Source: Phanerochaete sordida
Lineage: Eukaryota; Basidiomycota; Agaricomycetes; Polyporales; Phanerochaetaceae
Assembly (NCBI GenBank): GCA_019973155.2
Contig: BPQB01000163.1
Location: 1 to 27,750, forward strand
Direction of reading: 5' to 3'
Length of the DNA stretch: 27,750 nt
The notes under the pieces: model-generated
Databases searched by the model: none
What the model saw: the letters and a program-made list of their open reading frames with translations, nothing else
What the model was told of the DNA's origin: nothing
Part shown: one piece after another, positions 8,311 to 17,783 of the stretch
How positions within the stretch are numbered: the first letter of the stretch is position 1
How the letters are laid out: the number at the start of each line of letters is the position of its first letter
Program-made: the position numbers and the translations under genes

Positions 8311-9042
8311 GGATTGTGTCCTCACAATCTGCTCAGTATGTTCAAAGACACCAGACTCCCAATTGTAGAGAAACTTGGGAACACTAGTGGGCTGTGTGAA
8401 GTTCTCGAGCTTGACAAAGCGAAGATTACCTGAAGATGGACGTGGTGCGCTAGGATGCTGCTTGTGAAATTCTTCTACAGACTCTTCAGTGTGCTGCAGA
8501 AGACTATCACGAGGCTCCCAGGTCCATTCTTCACGGGGATAACCTTTCCACTTGACAAGATACTTCAGCGTGCCACGTACGAGCTTGGAGTCCATAATCT
8601 CTTCCACTTCATACTCTGGATGGTCCTCCACAATATCAGGTGGTGGTGGTGGCTGCCGAGACTGGGAGGGAAAGGCTGGAGAAACATAAGGAGATAGAAC
8701 AACCTCATTGAACACTGGATGAAGGTTCTTCCAACTGTGAGGAAGCTGCAGCTTGTACGCTGATTTGCCCATCTTCTGAATAATCTTGAAGGGCCCATAG
8801 CGTTTATCCTCCAGTTTCTTCATAGGTCGATCAGTCCTGATATTGTACCCTTCCAGCCACACCTTATCACCAATCTTGAAGTTGTGGGAGTTGTTCCGCT
8901 TGCGATCATAATACCGCTTCATTGTCTCTTGAGCCGCCTTCAACGCAGACTGTGTCTCTTCTCGTATCCTCTTCATGTGATCCACAAAGGCTTGGGCACT
9001 GTCACTCTTAATTTCACGCTTGAGATTAAGACCAGTGTCAAC
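8296..9042 (-). pseudogene. Integrase C-terminus with chromodomain
   Basis: The frame is open from the insertion junction (about 9042) to the stop beside the LTR. It starts with a DTGLNLKREIKSDSAQAF stretch typical of the end of the gypsy integrase core, continues with a GPY/F-type module (KRYGPFKIIQKMG, then YKLQLP and HPVFNEVVLSPY), a proline-rich linker, and a chromodomain (about residues 124-178 counted from the GTG at 8985) containing EVEEIMDSK, YLVKWKGYP and EEWTWEPRDSL. The aromatic positions of a canonical chromodomain (Y, W, W) are present, so it may bind a methylated histone tail and direct integration to heterochromatin; that is family knowledge. The piece is in the same frame as the integrase core beyond the insertion, so only the insertion separates them. 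Confidence 0.88.
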
Positions 9043-9279
9043 TTGCTCAGAGTGGGCCGTAGCGCATAGCGCTCGGCAGGTACGATTTCTTCTCTTTTAC
9101 CTACATTGCTCCTTACAATACCTTAAATCTAAATCTGCACACACAACCAGGAAAATAAAGGCAGGATGTTTTCAAGGATTTGTTTAAAATCTATTGATGC
9201 TCTCTGGGGGCAGTTATTATAAAATGACAGAAGCAGCAGTGTTGCAAGTCTAAATGTTTCATAGATGCATGTGCAAAGA

Positions 9280-11086
9280 AGATCACTGATGATGGAGAAG
9301 GCAACTTTACAAAGCTGTAAAGAGGATAAGGTGGTCAGGAATGAGGGGTGTGTGATAACCAACATGTACTACGGACATTGGCTAATATCATCTTGGCAGG
9401 ATTGACTTCTTGAGCAAATCCGCCCGCCTAGCCTCTCTCAATGCCAGCAGCTTGTCAATAAGACCATTAGCACTATCGTCCTTCCTGTCTTCTTCTTCAT
9501 CCAGCCCCAAATCCTGGTCTCCACCATGACTCTCAAGCTCTAGCCCCTCGGCCAACTCCTGCAACATCTGCTCTGCCTTGTCCAGCATCTTGCCCTTCTT
9601 CTTCTTCTCAACGTCAAATGGTTGAAGCACACTCTTTGCGCACAGGTTGACAATGTGGGCAAAGCAGCGCCTGCAGTTTGCAGCACCAAAGAACAAGTTA
9701 ACGTGATCCTGCGGTGCATTGATCATGGTTTTAACGCTGTGTTATGTGCAGTCACAGCAAGTAAATGGAAGCTTACTGTGAGTATGATGTTTGCTTTACA
9801 ATTGCAAAGAGCATGCTCACTTTCTCCTTGATACTGAAGTGGTTGAGAACCTTGACAAACGTGTTGGCCAATACCTCACCCGTGTGCGACTCTGCTATCT
9901 CAACAACATCCAGCAGAAAGCTCACGGGTGTTTCCTTGTGATGCAAGTGCACAGAAACACCACAAGGGCCTTGTGGTTTGGAGAAGTCCATGCGTCAGTG
10001 GTGAAGTTGAGCTCGCTGTCAGAATTCTGCAGGTACATCAGTGAACTGCCATATAGCCTTCAACTGACACTAAATATGTACATGTACATGCAGCATCTGC
10101 GCAATGCAACCATAGACGCGTGCAAAGACCTTTTTGACATCACGCAAAACGGTCAAGGGTAACTGTATGTAGTATTCTGGTCTTCCGGTCTTCATGAGCT
10201 TTAGAAAGCTGCAGTCTTTGACAATGTTGTAGGGCCGTTTGTTCTCTGCAACCCGCCACACAACCTTAGCCCTATATACAGCATCGTTACAACTAGCAAG
10301 ATGAACTGTGTCTCCGTCAAAGTTAACTGTCATGTCGAGTACGTCACCTTCCCCTGCTCCGCTCACACAAACACTGACATAAGCTTGCTTGTTCGTAGGT
10401 ATTGCTTTAGCAATGGACAGGCCTCCGAAGTGTCAGCGTAGTGTGCAAGGGCGTGCTCAAGAGTTGTAGTGTCACTACCCTTGGTACCATTACCACAGTG
10501 AACACAAGTCTTCGAGTAATTGCGAAGACTGCTTGTTGATGTGCAATTGGCCTTTTCGAGCCAGTGTGTAGCATACCCTTTGCAGCCAGATGCTGCGCAG
10601 TGGAACTGGTGAGCGCGACCGCCCTCTTGCTTGATAATTTCGACTTCAGCCTTGAAAAAGGCTTAGGATGCTGACCTCCACTTCTTCATCATCTCGGCTG
10701 TTATCCACATTGGCTAGGTGGGTGTTCTCCGAGTGTTGTGTATATTTGTTACACTCATCAAGCTCCTTCTCTGCATCTGCTTCAGGTGCGTTCACCTCAA
10801 TGATATTGTTGTTGTCTTCGTTCTTGGAAATGTCTTCAATTGTAGAGCGCTGTGAGGCCTGAAACGTCAATGGGGTGCTGTGGTGGTTGTTGCCGTGGTC
10901 TGGGGTGGCTGGTGGCAAATGACTCGTAGCGATGGAAATGTCATCAGAACAGATCAGGGAGCTGTGTCTTTGAGTGCGGAGCTTCTTGGCAACATCCTTA
11001 CTCTTAGTAGAGATATTAGATGCCTTGCGCTTGAGACTCTATACGGTTTACTTTGCAGCAGACACAATACTACTGCCCTTAGCCAT
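9280..11086 (-). pseudogene. hAT-B transposase, frameshifted and 3'-truncated
   Basis: Reading starts at ATG 11086 (MAKGSSIVSAAK), then a basic segment LKRKASNISTKSKD, an acidic N-terminal region (to 10650), a BED-type finger (FHCAASGCKGYATHW and later CVHCGNG), NIVKDCSFLKLMKTGRPEYY, the catalytic-Asp motif TTDAWTSPNHKA (about 9990), VSVHLHHKETPVSF, and FFGAANCRRCFAHIVNLCAKS (about 9690-9625), the core of hAT transposases. Breaks include one extra base in an A5 run (plus strand 10655-10659) before the finger, one between NHKA and VSVHL, one before MINAPQDHVNLFFG, and one near 11047. Short introns are still visible, for example after EKV (GTGAGC) and before CKVAFSII (acceptor at 9315). The C-terminal third with the dimerisation domain is missing. 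Confidence 0.78.
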
Positions 11087-13491
11087 GGTCTCAAGCCCAG
11101 GGCGGCTGTATGCTTTTGCTCGCATAGGCACAACACTTTTCCATGTAGTGGAACTCAAAACTGTATAGTCAATCAATGCCCCAGCCTAGGGCCTCGGCTC
11201 AAAGGCCGTGCACATGCGCAGGTCATAGGTTTAACTAGCGCTCATCAAGCTTATGTTGGCCAATAATGTAATACATTCTGTAAATTTGCTGTGATGGTTT
11301 TTAATAATCCGCTGCATATGTTACAACCCATATGTATAGTTTAGAAGACAATATGTGGCAAAAGGTGTCATGTTAAATGATCGCAACAAGGGGTGGTTCA
11401 GGTGTGCAGGTGTGCCAGCATGTATACCCCTACCCCAGCCTCCCAACACCCCTCCATGTCACCCCCAGGGGAATACGCTACTCCTGCCATGAGCTAGATA
11501 TTAGAACAGCCATAAGGGTGATCATCCTCTATAAATACATCTCCGGAACACCAATATGATACTATGCAAAAACATGTTTAAGGTACTACAAATTCTTCTC
11601 CTTCCTTATTGTGTTAGATGCTTAGCTCCTGCAATCCCCTTGGTGCAGACTGTCAGTGTGTAGGTTACAAAGGATAATATAAAGGCCTCATGATAGTCCA
11701 AGTAATGTACGTGTACAAAACAAAACAAAATAGTGGATACTCAGTAGTATAAACATTAGGCTTAGAATACAGAGTACCTTGTACCTACCAGAAGCCTGTT
11801 AGAAACAATAACATGGTACATGTATCAGAAGACTTGTTTGTATGACAACAGCTTGTAACAGGGTGCCAAAGATGTGGCTGTCCAGTGAATGCCGGAACAC
11901 GCTTAGTCCAGTGTGGCAAGGAACATTAATGCATTGTACCACTATTGCTATTAATTGCTTCATGTGTGTTGTCCTTTGGCCAGAGGAATACCAGGAGGCA
12001 GTTACTCTGGTGTGCCAAGTAGCAGCAGTACATTATTATGGCACTAAGGCTATTATTTACTCCATACTGGCGTTATGTCTCATGAAAACATGTATCTAAT
12101 GTATTGCTGTCACCGAACACGGCTCGGAGCACCCATCTGAGCAACTGTATCTGTACATAGCATATACTTAGGGTCTACAAATATTTTCGGAATTTACTGG
12201 AATTTATTCGAGGCTACAGAGTAGTTTGAAGCCGAAGAGGCGTGCATGAGCCAGAGCACATGATATGCACGTGATATGCACGTGATTGATGCCATCAAAC
12301 ACGCTGAAAGTCTATACAGACGTGTCAAAGGGTGTTGCATTGCTCAAAACACGAAAAGAAATGCCAAAAACACGTTCAACACTGTTTTATTCATGTTTTG
12401 GCTATTATTGCTGACGAAGTAATTTTAGGTACGCGAAAATCCACCCCTTGACAGGTGGGATTTTCGCGTACGTAAATCCAGATCGTAAGCATTGAGCTCC
12501 AGAGCGCCCAGCATTTATTGGCTTGTCCAGAAGTGTATACAGCCTCCTAGGCCTAGATAAAATTCCGAAAAATATGGAAATATTCTGAGGACTACTATAG
12601 AGTGCATTGATGGGCCTGAGAATGATGGGACTTGCCATATATGGAACATGATCCGAAAACTGCGGAAAAGACCTCAGGTTCACAGTTTTGCTCATTTTGG
12701 CAATTGTAGCAAGCATAGGCTCTCAATAAATCCCACATAAATGCATTTATATTGCATTGCACTCCTATGCATATGTTCAAGATAGCAGTTATACCATGGT
12801 ACCGTGTTTCAAGCCGAGAATGCGCAGATCTATGAAGAACGTGTTATAATTGCATATCCTGCCTATCTGCCCTCTAAGCTGAGTACAGTGGGCTCAGTTC
12901 ACTCTATCATGGTCTCTACATATGCTTTGTATCAGTTCCAGATGCCCAAGGCCTTTGCAAAGCACAGTACTGGCACTTGGTGCCAAAGTTTGCCTGAGCG
13001 CCTATTGAGCGTCTAATTGCAAACTTTATGCCACATTATCATGGCTTTGCACAATTAGTATAGGCAACTTCTATACATCACTGGAATCCTCTCACTGAGC
13101 TCTACAAGTTGGTATAGTCACCATCTTGATGTGGCCACTTTTGAGGAAGCTCATTGGCTGGCCTACATTGCTGACCTTGTAAGCGCCCATAGTTACTCTG
13201 CTCTGTGCTGGTGTACAGTGAGCAAGGTCATTACAGAAATGTTACCATGGTGTAGAGGGATGTCTGAACTATACATCAGCCCATTATGAAGACTGCATAG
13301 TGAGTGCATGAGGCTAAATAAATCTGACAAGTTTCAATACAGATTTTGTAATGGATTGAAGCGGAGCCTGAAATGTTTGTATTGAAGTAAGCCAGAAAGT
13401 TCCCACGCATTGGGCAGAAATCCGTTCCGGTGCAGAAAACCCTCCAAAGTCCTGGGTGTAAGAACGATTCTTCATTTCATTCAGAAATCGT
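11087..13491. other. Noncoding right part of the insertion
   Basis: 2.4 kb of AT-rich sequence with only short frames that lack domain content (11842-12099, 12405-12716, 12804-13016). It holds a tandem TGATATGCACG pair (about 12261-12286, creating CACGTG words), the hairpin at 12429-12471, and near its right edge an imperfect palindrome (ACGATTCTTC...AGAAATCGT). No transposase other than hAT-B is seen in the insertion. Confidence 0.5.
12429..12471. repeat. Hairpin: 17-bp arms with one bulge
   Basis: GTACGCGAAAATCCACC (12429-12445) pairs with GGTGGGATTTTCGCGTAC (12454-12471) with a single unpaired G, around an 8-base loop. The stem is near-perfect in a region with no gene. It could be a short foldback element or the joined ends of a deleted element. 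Confidence 0.7.
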
Positions 13492-14067
13492 AACATGGAA
13501 GCCTTTGTTCACATACAGGGGGGAAAAGCCTGTTGAAGAGTGAACCTTGTTGTTATACGAGAACGCAGCCATAGGCAACCATTCAGCCCAATCATTCTGA
13601 TGGTGATTGACAAATATGCGCAAGTACTGCTCAATCTCCTGATTGATGCGCTCTGTCTGACCATCAGTCTGGGGGTGATAGGCTGTTGAAGGATTGCCCT
13701 CAATTTGCATCAAGGTGTAGAAATCCTCGATAAACTGAGAGACAAACTGCGGACCACGGTCGCTAATGATCTTACAAGAAAGACCATGGCGACAGTAGAC
13801 ATTGTCACGGTAAAGCTTCGACCAGCCCATTGAGGATAACTCAATGGTAGTTGCCAAAGGTATAATCTCCTTTGAGTACATGTCAACAACAACAAGAATG
13901 GCATCATGACTGAGCGACTCAGGCAAAGGACCTATCATATCAACTGAAATAATCTCCCAAGGCCTAGAAGGGATTTCATTCGGTTGAAGGGGTGCAGCAG
14001 GTCTAGAGTGATGTGCCTTGGTCCGCTAACAAGTGTCACAGCCATTGATGTATTGCCGAATGTCTGC
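13492..14067 (-). pseudogene. Integrase catalytic core (rve), one in-frame stop
   Basis: This continues the frame of 14068-15042 past its stop. It starts with the end of the HHCC zinc domain (GCDTC), an in-frame TAG at 14026-14028, then VDMIGPLPESLSHDAILVVV with the first catalytic Asp, IISDRGPQFVSQF with the second, and GQTERINQEIEQYL with the catalytic Glu, so the D,D,E triad is complete. It ends in AFSYNNKVHSSTGFSPLYV just before the insertion. The enzyme inserts the retrotransposon cDNA into the genome. Related integrases have CDTCQ at the stop position, so CAG to TAG is the likely change. Confidence 0.88.
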
Positions 14068-15054
14068 TTAGAGACGGGGCCACCAGTAGTCACGAGTAAT
14101 GAGCTCATGAGTCTTATAGCGCCCTGGATGACCTGCAACTATGCTGTCGTGGTTGAGGCGGATGATCTTCTCACGCAAGGGACGATCTTTAGGCACATAG
14201 ATCCTGTCCTTCCATGTGATGATCCCATCCTCTTGCTCCTCCCATCCAGCCTCTTGCTTCTCCAACGCCTTGGCAACAACACGGTCTTTGTTGCCACGTG
14301 AGCGCTTGATACGCCGAAGAATGTCGTCATCCAGGTCAACAGTAAACTCATGAGTGCAGAACCACTGGGGCTTGAGAAGAACAATGTTCTCATTGTCATG
14401 TTCTCCTCTGTTGTGGTCTGCTCGCCGAGATAAGAGATCTGGCTTCTGGTGAAGTCTGCCTGGTTTATGCTTCAGGGTGAAGTTGTAGTCCGCAAGCTCA
14501 GTAAGCCAGCGAGCTTGGCGACGGTTCAACTTCTGAGGCTTCCTGAAGTATTCCAGGTTCTTGTGGTCTGTCCAAATCTCAAACTGGTGACTTGCACCCA
14601 AGAGGTAGTGCCTCCATTCCTCCAAAGACATGATAACAGCAAGCAACTCCTTATCATAGATCTCGTAGTTGCGCTCTGTTTCATTCATGGCCTTTGAGAG
14701 AAATGCCACTGGTTGCCACTTCCCATCCTGCTTCTGAGAGAGGGCTCCACCCACAGCAAAGTCTGATGCATCACACTCTACTTCGAAGGGGTCCTCATCA
14801 TTAGGAATAGCAAGAATAGGTGCGGAGGTGATGCTGGTCTTTAGGCCTTCAAATGCAAGCTGTTGCTCTATCCCCCACTTCCACTCATTATTGCCAGTGA
14901 GTATGGTAAGAGGTTTAGCAATGCGCCCATAGTCCTTGATAAACCTTCTGTAGAAGTTGGTAAATCCAAGGAAGGCTTGAACATCACGCTTGCACTTTGG
15001 AGTTGGCCATTCAGCTACACCTTTGACCTTGACAGGGTCCATCTCTACTCGACC
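14068..15054 (-). pseudogene. RNase H and integrase zinc domain of Pol
   Basis: The frame runs from the connection region (AEWPTPKCKRDVQAFLGFTNF, at the RT end) into RNase H, with FEVECDASDFAVGGALSQ carrying the first acidic residue, NYEIYDKELLAVI the Glu, and FEIWTDHKNLEYF the next Asp. A tether containing LADYNFTLKHKPGR follows, then the HHCC integrase finger (HDSIVAGHPGRYKTH). It ends at a TAA (14068-14070) in RDYWWPRL-stop, with the same reading continuing into the integrase core. RNase H removes the RNA template during cDNA synthesis. The five acidic and histidine landmarks I looked for are in place. Confidence 0.9.
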
Positions 15055-15519
15055 TTATGCAATGATCATACCAAGATACTCGATGCGTGTGGCTTCGAAC
15101 TCGCACTTCTCAGGCTTGAGATAGAGCTTGTTCTTTTGGAGAATAGCCAACACTTCACGCACGATGCGACGATGCTCGTCAAGTGTCTTGGTAAAGATCA
15201 GAATGTCATCGAGATACACAACGACAACGCCCCGACTGATCAGGTCATGGAAGAGGTCATTCATCATGGTCTGGAAGGTTGCAAAAGAGTTTGTAAGGCC
15301 AAAGAACATAACAAGAGGCTCAAATAAGCCTCTGTTTGTTCTGAAAGCTGCCTTCCACTCGTCTCCTTCCTTGATGCGCACATTATTGTAGCCCCAACGC
15401 ACGTCAAGCTTAGTGAAGAACCTAGCACCCTTAAGCTTACCGATAAGCTCTTGAATTAAGGGCAGAGGATAGCGGTTCTTCACTGTCATGTCATTAAGCT
15501 TTCTGTAGTCCTGCACAGG
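15055..15519 (-). pseudogene. Reverse transcriptase, palm and fingers
   Basis: The frame lies between two stops (15520-15522 upstream and a TAA at 15055-15057). It contains [27 protein letters not shown] with the first catalytic Asp, [27 protein letters not shown], and [12 protein letters not shown], the YxDD box. The catalytic aspartates are intact. The usual LFEPLVMPFGLTNAPATFQ-type block is slightly altered. It copies the element RNA into DNA inside the virus-like particle. The ORF is continuous in frame with both neighbouring pol pieces. Confidence 0.92.
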
Positions 15520-16236
15520 TCACAAAGAGCCATCTTTCTTCTTAACAAAGAAGAATGACGAGGCCATAGGGGACTTAGAAGGCCTAATCCTTCCAGAGCA
15601 AAGGTTCTCCTCCAAAAAGTCATCCAACTGGCGCTGCTCTTCAGGAGATAGTGGGTAAACCTTGCAGTCTACAGGACGTGCTCCAGGAACAAGCTCAATA
15701 GTGTGATCCCAAGGTCGCCTTTCAGGAAGAGAGTCAAACTCCTTCTTCTCGAAAACTGTTCCAAACTCATGGTAGTGAGAGGGAACAATTTCCTGAAAGG
15801 TTTTCTTGACCTTGTCTTGTCCATCACGCTCAGCAAGTTCCTGGGACTTGGTAACCTTGGCTCGAATATGTGCCTTGTTCAGACCAAGATAGGAAACATA
15901 ATCCAGCAGGAAGAGACGGTTGCCTTCTTCCAAGTGAGCTTCTGGATCATAATCCTCTTCATCGTCTTCAACATCTAGTAGGCATACGTCGTACCCGCAG
16001 TCATCTGGGCAGCGGTCAAACACCAGCTTGCCACCTCTCCAGTCTATGGAGGGGTTATGGTGCTTGAGCCACTCATATCCAATAAACATTGGACTCTTGC
16101 CAAGGTTGGTGACTGCGAAGTCCATCCGCTCGACATGATCTTGTATCCTGACTTTGAGTTCAACAAACTCGGAAATAGGTCCACCTGCATTCAGACTACC
16201 GTCTGCGTTGTACACAGGTATAGGGCGAGTGACCTT
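15520..16236 (-). pseudogene. Protease C-terminal part and RT N-terminus
   Basis: This begins after a TGA (16237-16239) with the [16 protein letters not shown] stretch that in gypsy elements follows the protease active site, continues through [22 protein letters not shown], a typical second half of the retropepsin-like fold, then a linker and the start of RT ([50 protein letters not shown]). It ends in a TGA (15520-15522) where relatives have the Arg of KKDGSLRP, pointing to CGA to TGA. Confidence 0.88.
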
Positions 16237-16800
16237 TCAAGTTTTGATCTGGTGGCGTTGAACAAAGCCAGAGTCGATGGAGGAGCCAGTACATCCACTG
16301 TCAAGTAGTGCTTGCACAGAGAACGATTGCTGAGTGTCTAGAGTGGTGAAGGTAAAAGGGAGATCCATCTGGCTTCCACCATGATGGCCTCTGATGAAGC
16401 GCTTGGGCTTAGCTAGCTCCTGCAGAGCTTGCAGCGCATTACTCTCCTCTAGACCAGCAATCTCTTGAAGTGTCTCATGTGTAGCCTCTTGAAGACGCTT
16501 CTTGTGTACCCATCCACGGAGTACACCAATCGAACGGTCTGTCTTCTCTTGAATGTGACAGAGAGTCCAGAGGCAGCTGAACGGAGCAGCATACTTGGAT
16601 CTCGGTGGCTCTTGCTGGAAGACACCTTCATCCCCTGGGTTCTTTGGTTGCAACTCTGCACTGGTCAGTGAACGAGGAATCAAGCACGAGTTTTGCTCGC
16701 CACGCTCCTTTGCAGGAGACGCCTCGTTCACCTTTACAACTACAGAAGTGCTACAACCAGAACCTTGCTTCTTCACGGGTACCAACGATGGGGACTTCAC
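16237..16800 (-). pseudogene. Pol N-terminus with aspartic protease active site
   Basis: This frame is -1 relative to gag and overlaps its end. It is open from 16842, contains no ATG near its start (first listed codon GTG at 16800), and carries ALLDSGCTGSSIDSGFV near its end, a D-S/T-G type retropepsin active site. It stops at TGA 16237-16239 soon after the active site. The protease cuts the Gag-Pol polyprotein; family proteases act as dimers. The preceding 150 residues are a low-similarity spacer. Confidence 0.8.
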
Positions 16801-17783
16801 TGGAACCCTTCGCCAAAACGCTCCTCTGTTTTGGGCTTGTCTTCATCGTCCATGATCCTGTCAAGGACCTCCTGTATCTTGTCCACTTTATCCTCAAGTG
16901 ACAAGACTACCTTCCTCACATCCTGTCTAGGCTTGTGAGGGCAAAACCTGGCTTGGTGACCTGCTTCACCACAGCTGAAGCATAGTCTCTTGCGACGAGC
17001 TTCATTCAGGTCCATAGGCTGACCACGTCCTCCAAACGTGACACCTGTCCCATCACGCCGAGTGGAAACATCCGGCTCTGTCCTAGATGCATTTCCAGTC
17101 GTGTCTGGCCATTTGAACTTCTCCTTGAAGTTCACCTTCGTCTGAGACTGAGGCTGAGGCTGAGCAAGCTTAGCAGCCTTATGCAGCTTCTGCTTCTCCT
17201 CATACTGTCTCCACTGACGGTCGAGCCTATGAGCCCATGTCTTCCACCCACTCAGGGTTTCAGGCATCTTCTCAAGGCGATAGATAGAAGCAGCAAGACC
17301 TGGACTAAGCCCAAGTTCAAACTGATCCTTCAAAGCCTTGTCATCCCACTGGGTGTGGGGCTCGTGCTCTTCGAAGGCGACGATGTACTCATCGGCTGAC
17401 ATGGACCCTTGCTGGAGCTTGCGCAGCTTGTCAACAGCATTGAGAGTGGGGTCTGCAGCACCGAATGAGATCTTCAACATCTCTTCAAAGACATTGTACG
17501 TGATGTCATACAGGGGAGGTGACACTGGCCTAAGGTGTACTTCCATGAAGCGCTGAGCCCAAGCGAGAGCTCTTCCTTGCTTCATGTAAGACAAAGCGTA
17601 GGTGATGCGACTGTTTTCATTGGCGTAGGCTGAGGCGTCAGCCCAGAAGACTAGCTGCAGCTGGTGAAGGAAGGCGTCGAGCTTTGATTCTTGACCATCA
17701 AAGATGTTGGGCTTGGCAACGTCGACCTTCTGCTTCTTGAGGGAAGCTGCTTCCAGCATGATACGCTCCTTGGCAACAGCCAT
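16797..17783 (-). CDS. gag: Gag (capsid and nucleocapsid) of the chromovirus
   Basis: An uninterrupted frame of 328 codons from ATG 17783. It has the gypsy gag layout: PNIFDGQESKLDAFLHQLQ near the N-terminus, ITYALSYMKQGRALAWAQ and an aspartate/glutamine-rich helical capsid region, then a basic linker and one CCHC zinc knuckle (CFSCGEAGHQARFC, about residues 268-281). Gag builds the virus-like particle and binds the RNA. The frame can also be read upstream of the ATG for a few codons without a Met. The ATG itself lies in the CATCTGCAAAAAGCTCTGG repeat end, so the native N-terminus may have been lost or replaced. This is the only intact ORF of the element. Confidence 0.88.
   Translation of the reverse strand: MAVAKERIMLEAASLKKQKVDVAKPNIFDGQESKLDAFLHQLQLVFWADASAYANENSRITYALSYMKQGRALAWAQRFMEVHLRPVSPPLYDITYNVFEEMLKISFGAADPTLNAVDKLRKLQQGSMSADEYIVAFEEHEPHTQWDDKALKDQFELGLSPGLAASIYRLEKMPETLSGWKTWAHRLDRQWRQYEEKQKLHKAAKLAQPQPQSQTKVNFKEKFKWPDTTGNASRTEPDVSTRRDGTGVTFGGRGQPMDLNEARRKRLCFSCGEAGHQARFCPHKPRQDVRKVVLSLEDKVDKIQEVLDRIMDDEDKPKTEERFGEGFQ

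Larger units (their letters stand above)
9043..13491. mobile_element. 4.4-kb AT-rich insertion splitting the integrase
   Basis: The gypsy integrase reading breaks after a His-Val pair at 13492 and resumes at Asp (9039). Two boundary models keep the frame. In the first, the insert is 9043-13491 with AAC on both sides (9040-9042 and 13492-13494); this gives the shortest integrase, closest to relatives. In the second, the insert is 9083-13490 flanked by TA, with an 8-bp inverted repeat CGATTTCT/AGAAATCG at its ends, leaving 13 extra codons. The removed length is a multiple of three in both (4452 or 4410). The insert is visibly more AT-rich than its host and carries the hAT-B pseudogene. hAT elements make 8-bp duplications, which neither model shows, so the vehicle may not be the hAT itself. 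Confidence 0.75.
7795..17783 (-). mobile_element. Ty3/gypsy chromovirus, one LTR, nonsense-ridden and 5'-truncated
   Basis: Minus-strand order is gag, protease, RT, RNase H, integrase, chromodomain, polypurine tract, LTR: the Ty3/gypsy order with the C-terminal chromodomain that defines chromoviruses. The single LTR is the 3' one, and a candidate 5-bp target half-site CAATG (7790-7794) precedes it in hAT-A. The 5' LTR and primer-binding site expected right of 17783 are missing; a relative of the 425-bp TIR element starts there instead. Pol lies in the -1 frame relative to gag and holds five in-frame stops but no frameshift. The integrase is interrupted by a 4.4-kb insertion. The copy cannot move on its own as it stands. 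Confidence 0.9.

Noticed and set aside
15128..15391. Plus-strand ORFs across the gypsy region (for example 14449-14697, 14863-15327, 16595-16855)
   Set aside because: They are antisense shadows of clear gag and pol domains on the minus strand.
16827..16838. CCCAAAA as a -1 slippery heptamer for gag-pol
   Set aside because: In the gag frame the codons are CCC AAA, which is the wrong phase for X XXY YYZ slippage.
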